12,085 nucleotides of DNA from Candidatus Zixiibacteriota bacterium (GTDB lineage Bacteria; Zixibacteria; MSB-5A5; SM1-73): contig JAOZNS010000007.1 of assembly GCA_029933635.1 (NCBI GenBank), forward strand, positions 14,264-26,348, in the 5' to 3' direction. The position numbers and the translations under genes are program-made. Each line of letters begins with the position of its first letter. The stretch's first letter is position 1. Below the pieces are notes generated by a model, which did not search any database, was not told the origin of the DNA, and saw nothing but the letters and a program-made list of their open reading frames with translations. Shown here one piece after another: positions 1-7,820 of the stretch.

Positions 1-1
1 A

Positions 2-1054
2 GACCCAACGTATGAAGCAGATGCAGAGGAGGATCCTGATCTTTTTTTCAGTTTACTAAAAACACTTGCAGAAAAAGACGTAACCAAAGCATTTGAAATC
101 ATGAAAAATATTGATCCAGAGAAGATAAATCAAGAGGAATGTAACCCTGCAATGACATTTTTGGTTTATTTCCTTAAGGGTGATATATATCTGAGGACCT
201 ATTTCTCCGGCAACAACAAGAAGAAAGAGTTGTTAAACGAGGCAAACAGGTGTTTTGAACGCGTCCACACAGTTTTTGAGGAAGAATGTTGGGGAACCTC
301 TGTTTTTGGATTCTTTGACAATTATTGGCCAGCCGGCCCAAAAAATTGGGAGCCTTTGTTCGGTTCGATAGAGAGAATATTACCAGAAGCCCACAAAAAG
401 CGTGGAATAATATTCGAGGAGTTAGGGAAACCAGATGAAGCCTTCGTTGAATTCAAGAAAGCCGCTGAGTATGAATATTACAACTCCCATGAAGATTTGC
501 TTAAGAGAATGGAAGAGGCAAAGTTAAAAATGCTTAACAAGAAAGGTGCAGAGTTTTGGGCAAAAGTTGAGGCGGTTGTGAAAGGCCTTGCCATATTGAG
601 ATCGTCCGCTTCTCCTGATGTGAAAAAAGAAACCAGAGATCGTATTCTCTCACTTCTGGAGTCAATCAAAAACTCTTTTCCTGAGATTGCAAAAGAGCTC
701 AAGGATGAATTTGATCAGAAGGCTTCACAGGAGCCATACAAGCTGCTGGCAACTTGCAGAGACATAGTCGACCAATATCTTTTTGATGAGATTTTTGAAG
801 ACTGTGGCCTTAATAACAAAGAAAACTTTTCGACAAATATGGAGATATTAGAAAAGAAAGGGGTAATCAACGGTTATGTAAGGGCTGTCATATCCTTCGT
901 GTGGTTCTCTGGTGGAGGCGCACATCACCCGCGCAGAAAAAATAGCCGCTATATTTATAATTTAAAAGTTGAGGATGTAGAGGCGGTGATCGCAGCTACA
1001 ATAAGATTTCTGGTCTGGTATCAGGAAGAATATTTAAAAATGCAAAGGAGTTAA
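2..1054 (+). CDS. Unrecognised protein with TPR-like helices and a HEPN/DUF4145-like C-terminus, 5'-truncated
   Basis: The reading frame is open from base 2, giving 350 visible residues. The first in-frame ATG is at 101, but it has no Shine-Dalgarno site, and the codons before it encode a plausible continuing helix, so the true start is probably outside the window. The N-terminal half is rich in alternating helices, with one TPR-like stretch (about residues 90-130 counted from the ATG at 101: EELGKPDEAFVEFKKAAEY). The last 100 residues look like the HEPN/DUF4145-type helical domains found at the C-terminus of signalling and defence proteins. They have a conserved-looking SGGGAHHP at 270-277, then a short acidic segment and a final helix ending FLVWYQEEYL. 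The Arg of the usual R-x4-6-H HEPN nuclease motif is not in place, so catalysis is doubtful. Spot counts suggest it is more A+T rich than aspS. It may be an accessory gene; no function is assigned. Confidence 0.72.
   Translation, partial: DPTYEADAEEDPDLFFSLLKTLAEKDVTKAFEIMKNIDPEKINQEECNPAMTFLVYFLKGDIYLRTYFSGNNKKKELLNEANRCFERVHTVFEEECWGTSVFGFFDNYWPAGPKNWEPLFGSIERILPEAHKKRGIIFEELGKPDEAFVEFKKAAEYEYYNSHEDLLKRMEEAKLKMLNKKGAEFWAKVEAVVKGLAILRSSASPDVKKETRDRILSLLESIKNSFPEIAKELKDEFDQKASQEPYKLLATCRDIVDQYLFDEIFEDCGLNNKENFSTNMEILEKKGVINGYVRAVISFVWFSGGGAHHPRRKNSRYIYNLKVEDVEAVIAATIRFLVWYQEEYLKMQRS
1044..1050 (+). promoter_or_regulatory. Shine-Dalgarno site of aspS inside the preceding gene
   Basis: AAAGGAG lies five bases before the TTG at 1056 and inside the last codons of the upstream gene, whose stop codon is at 1052-1054. 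It decides the aspS start and makes translational coupling between the two genes likely. Confidence 0.75.
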
Positions 1055-1055
1055 C

Positions 1056-2891
1056 TTGACAGGCTTCCAAAACCTTAAGCGCACCCATACCTGCGGAGAA
1101 TTAAGGAAGGAAGATGTTGGCAAAACCGTCATCTTAAATGGCTGGGTGCACAGGTGGCGAAATCATGGCGGTCTTTTGTTCATCGATTTAAGGGATAGAT
1201 ATGGGATAACCCAGGTGGTCTTCAAGCCCGACCTTCTGGATCAAAAGACCATGAATGAAGCCTCGCATCTGAGGGCAGAGTTTGTCATCAGTGTAGAAGG
1301 GAAGGTGGACCAAAGACCGGAGGGAATGGCAAATAAAGAGTTAGCCACCGGTGAGATCGAAGTGATAGCCCAGAAGATGACGGTGTTGAATGAGGCAAAA
1401 ACCCCTCCCTTCGAGATCGAGGAGAAGACCAATGCCAGTGAGGAGCTGAGGCTGAGATACCGTTATCTGGATCTGCGGCGTCCTCCTCTTCAGCATAAGA
1501 TCAAGATCAGACATAAGGTCACCAAGGCGGTCAGAGACTTTCTGGACAATCAGGGATTTTATGAGATAGAGACCCCCCTTTTGATTCGGAGCACACCGGA
1601 GGGAGCAAGAGATTTTATTGTCCCCAGTCGGGTCAATCCGGGGAAATTTTATGCTTTGCCTCAGTCTCCCCAGCTTTTGAAGCAGATCCTGATGATCTCC
1701 GGCTTCGACAAATATTTTCAGATCGCCCACTGTTTGAGAGACGAGGACCTGCGAGCTGACCGCCAACCAGAGCATACCCAGATAGATATGGAGATGTCCT
1801 TCGTGACCGAGGAGGATGTCTTTTCAGTGGTGGAGGGGATGATGGCTTATGTGTTCAAGAAGGTCTTAAAGGTCGAGATAGAAACGCCCTTTCCCCGGCT
1901 CAAATTCAAGGAGGCGATGGAAAGATATGGAACCGATAAGCCGGACACCAGGTTTGATTTACAGATAAGGAACGTAACTGAATCAGTTAGAGACTCCCAG
2001 TTCAAAGTGTTTTCTGAGACCATCAGGGATAACGGCGTTGTTTGTGGCATCAATTTTAAAGGAGGAGGGGGAAGACTTTCTCGCAAGGAGATCGAAAATC
2101 TCGAACAGGTCGTTAAACAATGTGGAGCTAAAGGTTTGATATGGATCGCCCACGGGAGCGAAGGTCTTAAGTCTCCTATTTTAAAGTATATAACTTCGGA
2201 GGAGCGGTCCTCCATTGCTAACCGATTCAATTTGGAGGAAGGCGATCTTAGCTTTTTGATTGCCGATCAACCCAGCGTGGTCTTTCCCGCCCTGGGGACC
2301 CTGAGATCCCGGATAGCCGATAAATTTGATCTGAAAGACAGAACCAAATGGCATTTCTTGTGGATATATGAGTTTCCTCTTTTTGAATACAATCCCGATG
2401 AGGGGCGGTTTGGTGCCATGCACAACATTGTCACCATGCCGTATGAGGAGGATTTGGACAAGCTGGAGGAGGGCTTTGCCTCTTCTTTGCCTTTGGACCA
2501 CAAGGATCATCCCTGGGCTAACATAAGAGCCCATCAGTATGATCTGGTGTTAAACGGAGTGGAGATCGCCTCTGGGGGGATCCGTAATCACAAAAGGGGA
2601 GTTCAACAAAGGATTCTGAATGCTTTGGGGATCGACGACCAGAGGGCGGAGAGGATGTTTGGATTCCTTCTAAGGGCTTTGGAATATGGAGCCCCACCTC
2701 ACGGAGGCATCGCTCCCGGACTGGATAGAATAGTGGCGTTGATGACCGGATCCGATTCAATAAGGGAGGTTATAGCATTTCCTAAAACTACCCAGGCTTT
2801 GTCATTGATGGATGGAGCCCCTTCGGAGGTGGATGAGAAACAGCTTGAGGAGCTGGGGATAAAAATTGAAAAGGGGAGAAAATCAACTTAA
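1056..2891 (+). CDS. aspS: Aspartyl-tRNA synthetase, bacterial type, probably non-discriminating
   Basis: Class II synthetase that charges tRNA with aspartate in the cytoplasm. The 611 residues are normal for bacterial AspRS. Domain order: N-terminal OB-fold anticodon-binding domain (about 1-110), catalytic core with the inserted GAD domain (about 300-410), then motif 3. Motif 2 reads LRDEDLRADRQPEHTQID with the ATP-binding Arg at 228; motif 3 is GLDRIVALMTG with Arg 558. In the OB fold, RNHGG (His37) and RPEGM match the His and Gly known from AspRS enzymes that also charge tRNA-Asn, whereas discriminating enzymes such as E. coli's have Leu in RRRDLGS. This suggests an Asp-tRNA-Asn product for GatCAB, unproved here. 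Two catalytic-core segments, FGAMHNIVTMP (452-462) and SGGIRNH (506-512), differ from the common bacterial forms. The start is TTG, chosen because AAAGGAG sits five bases upstream and homology begins at once. Confidence 0.97.
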   Translation: MTGFQNLKRTHTCGELRKEDVGKTVILNGWVHRWRNHGGLLFIDLRDRYGITQVVFKPDLLDQKTMNEASHLRAEFVISVEGKVDQRPEGMANKELATGEIEVIAQKMTVLNEAKTPPFEIEEKTNASEELRLRYRYLDLRRPPLQHKIKIRHKVTKAVRDFLDNQGFYEIETPLLIRSTPEGARDFIVPSRVNPGKFYALPQSPQLLKQILMISGFDKYFQIAHCLRDEDLRADRQPEHTQIDMEMSFVTEEDVFSVVEGMMAYVFKKVLKVEIETPFPRLKFKEAMERYGTDKPDTRFDLQIRNVTESVRDSQFKVFSETIRDNGVVCGINFKGGGGRLSRKEIENLEQVVKQCGAKGLIWIAHGSEGLKSPILKYITSEERSSIANRFNLEEGDLSFLIADQPSVVFPALGTLRSRIADKFDLKDRTKWHFLWIYEFPLFEYNPDEGRFGAMHNIVTMPYEEDLDKLEEGFASSLPLDHKDHPWANIRAHQYDLVLNGVEIASGGIRNHKRGVQQRILNALGIDDQRAERMFGFLLRALEYGAPPHGGIAPGLDRIVALMTGSDSIREVIAFPKTTQALSLMDGAPSEVDEKQLEELGIKIEKGRKST

Positions 2892-3015
2892 AACGTGGTG
2901 GTCCGATTTATCTAACCAGAAACTTAAAAGTAGTTGTCCAGTTTATTGGGCTGAAAGCAGGACAAATCCAACAGCTACGATGATGAGTCCAAGCTGAGGA
3001 GGTTAAAAAGGGATA
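2892..3015 (+). other. aspS-phoH gap
   Basis: A 124-base non-coding gap. It holds a weak 6-bp inverted repeat (TTGTCC at 2934-2939 and GGACAA at 2960-2965, 20-base loop) without a following T-run. GAGGAGGT at 2996-3003 is probably the phoH ribosome binding site. I see no convincing terminator or promoter. Confidence 0.5.
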
Positions 3016-4032
3016 TTGGCAAAACAGAAACGGATCGACATAGGGGATGTAGACCAAAGGCTCCTTTTCGGACAGGGAGGATCATATCTTCGTTTGATCG
3101 AGGATCAATTCGATGCCAAGATCATCGCCCGGGGTGACTCCATTGTCCTTTCAGGTGAAGAGGAGGAGATAGCTTTACTGGAGACTTTGTTCCACGATTT
3201 GATCAATCAGCTACGGCGAAATCACAGGCTTTCGGAAAGGTATGTTCTGTATGCCATCAACATGGTGAAACAAAACGGCATCGGACCCTTCAACGACCTG
3301 CAGGTGGGCTCCATAGTAACCTCCATCGTCACCCGGGAGAGCATAAAACCTCGCACCATCGGTCAAAGGGATTATATCAAGGCAATTGAATCCTATGACA
3401 TAGTGTTCTCCATAGGTCCTGCTGGCACCGGGAAGACCTATCTGGCAGTGGCCATGGCAGTCTCCGCCCTGAAAAAACGGATGGTCTCTAGGGTGATTCT
3501 GGTGCGTCCAGCAGTGGAGGCGGGGGAGAGTTTGGGCTTTTTGCCGGGAGATATTCGAGCCAAAGTGGACCCCTATCTAAGACCGGTATATGATGCCCTG
3601 CATGATATGTTGTCTGCGGAGAAGATCCGGAAACTGATGGAGATGGGCGTAATTGAGATCGTCCCTTTAGCCTTCATGCGGGGAAGAACTTTGAACAATT
3701 CATTCGTCATCTTAGATGAAGCCCAGAACACCACCGTGGCCCAGATGAAGATGTTCTTGACCCGCTTAGGAGAAAATTCCAAGGCGGTGATCAACGGAGA
3801 CATAACTCAGATAGATTTAAATGACAAGAAAGCATCCGGGCTGGTTCAAATCCAGAATATCCTCAAAGGGGTAAAGGGCATAGAATTTGTCTATCTTTCA
3901 GAGAAGGACGTGGTCAGACATCGTCTGGTGCAAGAGATCATCAAGGCGTATGAGAAATATGAAAACCGTTTAGGCAACCACTCCCCTTCCCGGATGAAAG
4001 AGGATGGGAGAAAAAAAGATCAGACCAATTAA
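3016..4032 (+). CDS. phoH: PhoH-family ATPase (YbeZ type)
   Basis: Cytoplasmic P-loop ATPase of the PhoH/YbeZ family, linked in other bacteria to RNA metabolism and to the rRNA-maturation factor YbeY. The 338 residues fit the family. A small N-terminal region with KH-like spacing (about 1-70) precedes the ATPase domain. Walker A is GPAGTGKT (134-141), Walker B is VILDEAQN (231-238), and GDITQIDL (261-268) is the family sensor-like segment. The lysine-rich tail after about residue 320 looks disordered. The TTG start is the first start codon after an in-frame stop at 3004. GAGGAGGT lies 12 bases upstream, rather far, and AAAAGGG closer in could also pair. It heads a block with the 7TM-HD, ybeY and corC genes, matching its usual neighbours in both Firmicutes and Proteobacteria. 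Confidence 0.95.
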   Translation: MAKQKRIDIGDVDQRLLFGQGGSYLRLIEDQFDAKIIARGDSIVLSGEEEEIALLETLFHDLINQLRRNHRLSERYVLYAINMVKQNGIGPFNDLQVGSIVTSIVTRESIKPRTIGQRDYIKAIESYDIVFSIGPAGTGKTYLAVAMAVSALKKRMVSRVILVRPAVEAGESLGFLPGDIRAKVDPYLRPVYDALHDMLSAEKIRKLMEMGVIEIVPLAFMRGRTLNNSFVILDEAQNTTVAQMKMFLTRLGENSKAVINGDITQIDLNDKKASGLVQIQNILKGVKGIEFVYLSEKDVVRHRLVQEIIKAYEKYENRLGNHSPSRMKEDGRKKDQTN

Positions 4033-4080
4033 GCCAAAATCCCAGAAGTATGATCATCGGATGGTGGTTTGTAAATTCCC

Positions 4081-6309
4081 ATGAGCAGCATAAAAAAGTT
4101 CAATTTCAAAAAGAACAACTCGGGAAAGAACAAGGTTGAGCACAAAAGCTTAGTTTATGGGTTTCGAGCGGCTTTAGCTCTGGTCATCATCGCTATCATT
4201 CTCCTCTTATTCCCCATTTCCTCTATATTTAAAAGCTCTGAGCTCCCGGCTGAAGGGAGTGTGGCTAAGGAGGATGTGGTCGCTCCCTTCACCTTTCCCA
4301 TCCTGAAAACCAAACAGGAGCTGGAGCAAGACAGAAAGATGGTGCTGTCCAATCTTCCGGTAATTCTTGATTTCAATCCAGCCAAGTGGGATTCGATCGC
4401 AAGGGAGGTGAAAAGGTTTTTTGCCCAGGTGGATAGCATCAACCGGGATAACCGTATTCCCGAATCCCGAATCAGGAGCATGCGTTTGGTGTTTCCTCAC
4501 CTGGAGGAGGAGGGAATCTTCCTTCTGAGCACCGGAGAGGATCTGAAGATATTCAGCTCCAATCTGCTTTCCATTCTCCGGGATTTCTATAAAGCGGGGA
4601 TGGTGGAGAAGGTAGAAGAACTGCCGTTTGGGGATAATCGAAAAGCGATCATTCTAACCCCACAAGGTGAGGCATCTATCTCAGAGGATGAGCTTCTGGA
4701 TATCTCCAAAGCCAAGGAGAGGCTTCTGTCTTTAGCCCTGGTCAAGTTCGAACACGATCAGCTCTTGGTCAAAGCCATGTATGAGATCGGCAGTCGTTTT
4801 CTGGTTCCCAATTTGACCATAAATCAAAAGGAGATGGAGGCTCGCAAACAAAAAGCGTTGGAGGCCATCACCGATCAGAAGGGAATGGTGCTTAAAGGAG
4901 AAATCATTCTGGCAAAGAATCAAAAGGTGACCAAAAAAGATTTGGAGAAGCTTTCTTCCCTTTATCAGTTTCGCATAAAGTCAGGACTTAAGTCCAACCC
5001 CTGGCATTTCGCCTTGCCCCTTTTGGGTAGAATTTTCTTTACCGGAGCACTAATTTTAGGGTTGGGTTTGTTTCTATATTTTGTAAAACCCCATATTTTC
5101 TTCGACAACAACAGGCTTTTGATGATTGCCAGCGTTCTGATACTGCAGATGGTTTTGACCTATCTGATATTGTTTCGCTGGCAACTTTCTGAATATCTGA
5201 TTCCGGTGACCATCGCCTCCATGCTTTTGACCATTCTCCTTGATCTAGAGGTGGGATTGGTCTTTACCTTTTCCCTGGGAATACTTCTGGGGATAGTCAG
5301 TTACTTTGACTTTAAATTAGCCTTCATCACCATCGTGGCAGGGAGTTTAGCTTGCTTCAGCGTTAAAGAGGTAACCCACAGGTATAGGTTCTATCGTCCC
5401 ATGCTTTTTGTATCTTTTGCTTATGTGGTCTTCATCTATTTCTCAGAATCGCTGAGACTTTCACCTTCAGGCGCTATTCTATCCTTGTGCGGTTATGGGC
5501 TGTTTAACGGTTTCATCTCCACCATTTTAACCATCGGACTTTTGCCCATCTTCGAATCCCTCTTCGATGTGACCACTGATATCACCCTTTTGGAGCTTTC
5601 CGACCTGAATCATCCTCTGCTGAAGAGGCTTTCCCTGGAGGCTCCGGGGACCTACCACCATAGCATAATCGTGGGCAATCTGGCGGAGGCTGGAGCCAAG
5701 GCTATCGGGGCTAACACCCTCTTGGCACGGGTGGGAGCATATTACCATGATATTGGTAAGGTGGAAAAGCCGGAGTATTTTGTGGAGAACCAGATGGGAG
5801 CAAAAAGCAAACATGAGAAGCTGACCCCTTCCATGAGTGCGCTCATCTTGGAGTCCCATGTAAAGGAGGGGGTGGAGATGGCCAAGAAGGCTAATCTTCC
5901 CCAGGCGGTGGTCGATTTCATCAGTCAACATCACGGGACCACGCTCATGAGCTATTTTTATAACAAAGCCCTGGAGCAAGGAGCTGAAGAAGAATTGAAG
6001 GATGAATATAGATACCCTGGTCCCAAACCTCGTTCTAAAGAGAGCGCCATAGTGATGCTGGCAGATGCGGTGGAGGCCGCTTCCCGGGTGTTGGAAGATC
6101 CTAAGCCCTCTCGCATTAAAAGCTTGATAAAGAAGATCATCGATTCCAAGCTTTCCTCGGGAGAGCTCTCGGATTCAAATTTAACCTTCAAGGAGCTATC
6201 CGCCATCCAAAAAGCATTCCTGCCCGTTCTGATCAGCGTCTTTCATCCCAGGGTGGAATATCCCGAGCCGATGGAAAAGAGAGTTGATGTTTCGCCGAGC
6301 GAATCATAG
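4081..6309 (+). CDS. pgpH: 7TM-HD family membrane phosphohydrolase (PgpH/YqfF type, probable c-di-AMP phosphodiesterase)
   Basis: Membrane protein of 742 residues in the 7TMR-HD family; Listeria PgpH of this family degrades cyclic di-AMP. Order: a short basic cytoplasmic N-terminus, one membrane segment (about 27-50), a large extracytoplasmic domain to about 305 (7TMR-HDED region), several hydrophobic helices to about 490, then a cytoplasmic HD domain. The HD residues are visible: HHS at 526-528, YYHDIGK with H556-D557, and QHHGTT with H617-H618, followed by ADAVEAASR. All metal ligands expected of an active HD domain seem present. The ATG at 4081 follows an in-frame stop at 4069 and has no clear Shine-Dalgarno site. 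It sits 48 bases after phoH and 9 bases before ybeY, the phoH-yqfF-ybeY order known in Firmicutes. The c-di-AMP substrate is inferred from the family. Confidence 0.93.
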   Translation: MSSIKKFNFKKNNSGKNKVEHKSLVYGFRAALALVIIAIILLLFPISSIFKSSELPAEGSVAKEDVVAPFTFPILKTKQELEQDRKMVLSNLPVILDFNPAKWDSIAREVKRFFAQVDSINRDNRIPESRIRSMRLVFPHLEEEGIFLLSTGEDLKIFSSNLLSILRDFYKAGMVEKVEELPFGDNRKAIILTPQGEASISEDELLDISKAKERLLSLALVKFEHDQLLVKAMYEIGSRFLVPNLTINQKEMEARKQKALEAITDQKGMVLKGEIILAKNQKVTKKDLEKLSSLYQFRIKSGLKSNPWHFALPLLGRIFFTGALILGLGLFLYFVKPHIFFDNNRLLMIASVLILQMVLTYLILFRWQLSEYLIPVTIASMLLTILLDLEVGLVFTFSLGILLGIVSYFDFKLAFITIVAGSLACFSVKEVTHRYRFYRPMLFVSFAYVVFIYFSESLRLSPSGAILSLCGYGLFNGFISTILTIGLLPIFESLFDVTTDITLLELSDLNHPLLKRLSLEAPGTYHHSIIVGNLAEAGAKAIGANTLLARVGAYYHDIGKVEKPEYFVENQMGAKSKHEKLTPSMSALILESHVKEGVEMAKKANLPQAVVDFISQHHGTTLMSYFYNKALEQGAEEELKDEYRYPGPKPRSKESAIVMLADAVEAASRVLEDPKPSRIKSLIKKIIDSKLSSGELSDSNLTFKELSAIQKAFLPVLISVFHPRVEYPEPMEKRVDVSPSES

Positions 6310-6315
6310 AAGGAG
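6310..6315 (+). promoter_or_regulatory. Shine-Dalgarno site of ybeY
   Basis: AAGGAG directly follows the stop codon of the preceding gene. It is 3 bases from GTG at 6319 and 6 bases from TTG at 6322, so spacing favours the TTG slightly, although the two starts differ by only one residue. Confidence 0.7.
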
Positions 6316-6318
6316 ACG

Positions 6319-6777
6319 GTGTTGAAAGGAATAGATATTCAAAACGTCCATCCGAAACTTAAGGTCAAGAGGAAAGCCATACGGCTTTTAGTGGAAAAAA
6401 TCCTTACATCCGAAAAAGCCGACTCAAGTGTGGATGTGATATTTGTGGACGATGCCAAGATGAAGCAACTGAATAGAAGATTTACCAGAAGAGAAAAGAC
6501 CACGGATGTGCTTTCCTTTGGAATGAGAGAGGGACAAGCCTGTGCAATAGAATATCCCAGCCTGGGAGATGTTTACGTCTCCTTAGATCAAGCAAAAAGG
6601 CAAGCAGAGGAATATGGGGTAGGGTTTCATAAGGAGGTGGAACATCTGGTGGTGCACGGAGTTCTTCATCTTTTGGGATATGATCACAAAGGCAAAAAAG
6701 AGGAAGGCATCATGAGACAAAAGGAGCAGATGTATTTGCAAAAGATGGAAAAGTTTCTTAGCAAAAGCCGAAGATAG
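6319..6777 (+). CDS. ybeY: Endoribonuclease YbeY, 16S rRNA maturation factor
   Basis: Small zinc-dependent protein of the UPF0054 family, required in many bacteria for 16S rRNA 3'-end maturation and 70S quality control. The 152 residues match the family. The metal-binding signature H-x3-H-x5-H is complete: HGVLHLLGYDH, with H113, H117 and H123. The upstream family motif LNRRFTRREKTTDVLSFG (51-68) is present; Gly replaces the more common Pro after SF. The start is GTG 6319 or TTG 6322. It follows the 7TM-HD gene by 9 bases with its own RBS and is almost certainly cotranscribed with it. The nearby phoH gene fits the known YbeY-YbeZ partnership. Confidence 0.96.
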   Translation: MLKGIDIQNVHPKLKVKRKAIRLLVEKILTSEKADSSVDVIFVDDAKMKQLNRRFTRREKTTDVLSFGMREGQACAIEYPSLGDVYVSLDQAKRQAEEYGVGFHKEVEHLVVHGVLHLLGYDHKGKKEEGIMRQKEQMYLQKMEKFLSKSRR

Positions 6778-6889
6778 TCCACTCGTTCCTTTTACCTCAG
6801 GCAAGAGAAAAAATAAATGGAGACAAAGATAAGCCAAGCGAAGCAAAAAATTGATCCTGAAATTTAAGATTTGATCAACAAATAATATC
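6778..6889 (+). other. ybeY-corC gap
   Basis: A 112-base A+T-rich gap. It repeats TTGATC at 6851-6856 and 6871-6876. There is no strong hairpin plus T-run, and no Shine-Dalgarno site before the corC ATG, so I see neither a clear terminator nor a clear promoter. Confidence 0.4.
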
Positions 6890-7759
6890 ATGAAACTTAT
6901 CCACAAGATTTCGCATCCCCTGTTAAAATTCCTTAATCACCTGTTCCACTATGTTCCAGGAAGAGATCATGGCGGAGCCGGAAAGGAAGAGAAATCTCCA
7001 GATGAAGCCGATTCGCCGGCTCATTCACCAAATATGGCGCTGGAGGAGGAAGAAAAACGCATGATCCATGGCGTGGTAGAATTAGGACAGACCGAAGTGA
7101 AAGAGATCATGCGTCCCCGACCGGATATGATCTGCCTGGAGGAAGGATCCACCTTGGAGGAGCTCAAGGAGATGGTAAGAAAATACGGACACTCCCGGAT
7201 CCCCATCTACAAAGAGAACATCGATCATATCACCGGGATCATTTATGTTAAGGATGTTTTCCTGCTGGATGAGGAGGAGAAAATCGTTCAATTATCCTCA
7301 TTGGCTCGTAAAGCATATTTCGTCCCAGAGAGCAAAAAGATTGATCAGCTTTTGAGGGAGTTTAAAAAGGATAAGATCCAGATAGCTATCGTTGTGGATG
7401 AGTATGGTGGAACAGCCGGGTTGGTCACCTTAGAGGATATCATAGAGGAGATAGTAGGAGAGATACAGGATGAATACGATGTTGAGCCTCCTCCTATCCA
7501 AAGAATAGATGACAGAAACTACCGGGTGGATGCCAAGGTGAGCATAGAAGATCTAAATGAAACTCTGGGGATCAAAATCGAGGAGAAGGGATTTGAAACG
7601 GTGGGAGGTTTCATCTATGATCTGGTGGGAGGTGTTCCGGAGAAAGACAGGATGCTTGAATATAACTCCGAGGAGTGCCGACTGAAGCTTTTAGTTGAAA
7701 AGGTAGAAGGTCAAAGAATAAAGACGGTTAGGATAACCCTCATCTCATCATCCTCTTAA
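6890..7759 (+). CDS. corC: CorC/HlyC-family CBS-domain protein
   Basis: Cytoplasmic protein of 289 residues, the length of E. coli CorC (YbeX), implicated in magnesium/cobalt handling. It lacks the N-terminal DUF21 (CNNM) membrane domain of the long HlyC-type relatives. Order: a short N-terminal segment, MRPRPDM (family start of the CBS pair, around residue 74), CBS1 with HSRIPIY and GIIYVKD, CBS2 with AIVVDEYGGTAGLVTLEDIIEEIVGEI written in two parts in the family as VVDEYGG and LEDIIEEIVG, then the CorC_HlyC domain with FETVGGFIYDLVGGVP. The ATG is the only start after an in-frame stop at 6872 and has no Shine-Dalgarno site. A perfect DnaA-box sequence (6897-6905) overlaps codons 3-6. The phoH-ybeY-corC order matches E. 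coli ybeZ-ybeY-ybeX. Confidence 0.93.
   Translation: MKLIHKISHPLLKFLNHLFHYVPGRDHGGAGKEEKSPDEADSPAHSPNMALEEEEKRMIHGVVELGQTEVKEIMRPRPDMICLEEGSTLEELKEMVRKYGHSRIPIYKENIDHITGIIYVKDVFLLDEEEKIVQLSSLARKAYFVPESKKIDQLLREFKKDKIQIAIVVDEYGGTAGLVTLEDIIEEIVGEIQDEYDVEPPPIQRIDDRNYRVDAKVSIEDLNETLGIKIEEKGFETVGGFIYDLVGGVPEKDRMLEYNSEECRLKLLVEKVEGQRIKTVRITLISSSS
6897..6905 (+). other. Perfect DnaA-box match within the corC start
   Basis: TTATCCACA equals the E. coli DnaA-box consensus. It is a lone box inside coding sequence, so a chance match is quite possible. Confidence 0.25.
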
Positions 7760-7764
7760 ATCGG

Positions 7765-7792
7765 TTGACCTAAGAGCTGATCCCTATTAGAT
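7765..7792 (+). promoter_or_regulatory. Weak promoter-like sequence before the DUF362 gene
   Basis: TTGACC (7765-7770), five of six matches to the -35 consensus, is followed after 16 bases by TTAGAT (7787-7792), a poor -10. It overlaps the terminator-like hairpin at 7775-7814, so at most one of the two may matter. Confidence 0.25.
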
Positions 7793-7814
7793 GTTTTAAC
7801 TTAATCAGCTTTTT
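7775..7814 (+). terminator. Probable intrinsic terminator after corC
   Basis: AGCTGAT (7775-7781) pairs perfectly with ATCAGCT (7804-7810); the stem extends outward by a G-T pair and two A-T pairs. The right arm runs into five T residues (7810-7814). The 22-base loop is long and the stem is not GC-rich, so efficiency is uncertain. It would end the phoH-pgpH-ybeY-corC transcript. Confidence 0.5.
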
Positions 7815-7820
7815 CCTTAA

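Noticed and set aside
12..59. Short open frame starting ATG AAG CAG near the window start
   Set aside because: Only 15 codons, and it lies in another frame inside the long open frame of the left-edge gene.
1341..1775. 144-codon open frame on the - strand
   Set aside because: It is antisense to conserved aspS codons, has no recognisable protein features, and is a shadow of the real gene.
2934..2965. Inverted repeat TTGTCC/GGACAA as a possible aspS terminator
   Set aside because: The stem is only 6 bp with a 20-base loop and no T-run.
5527..5979. 150-codon open frame on the - strand
   Set aside because: It lies opposite the HD domain of the 7TM-HD gene, whose coding sense is certain.
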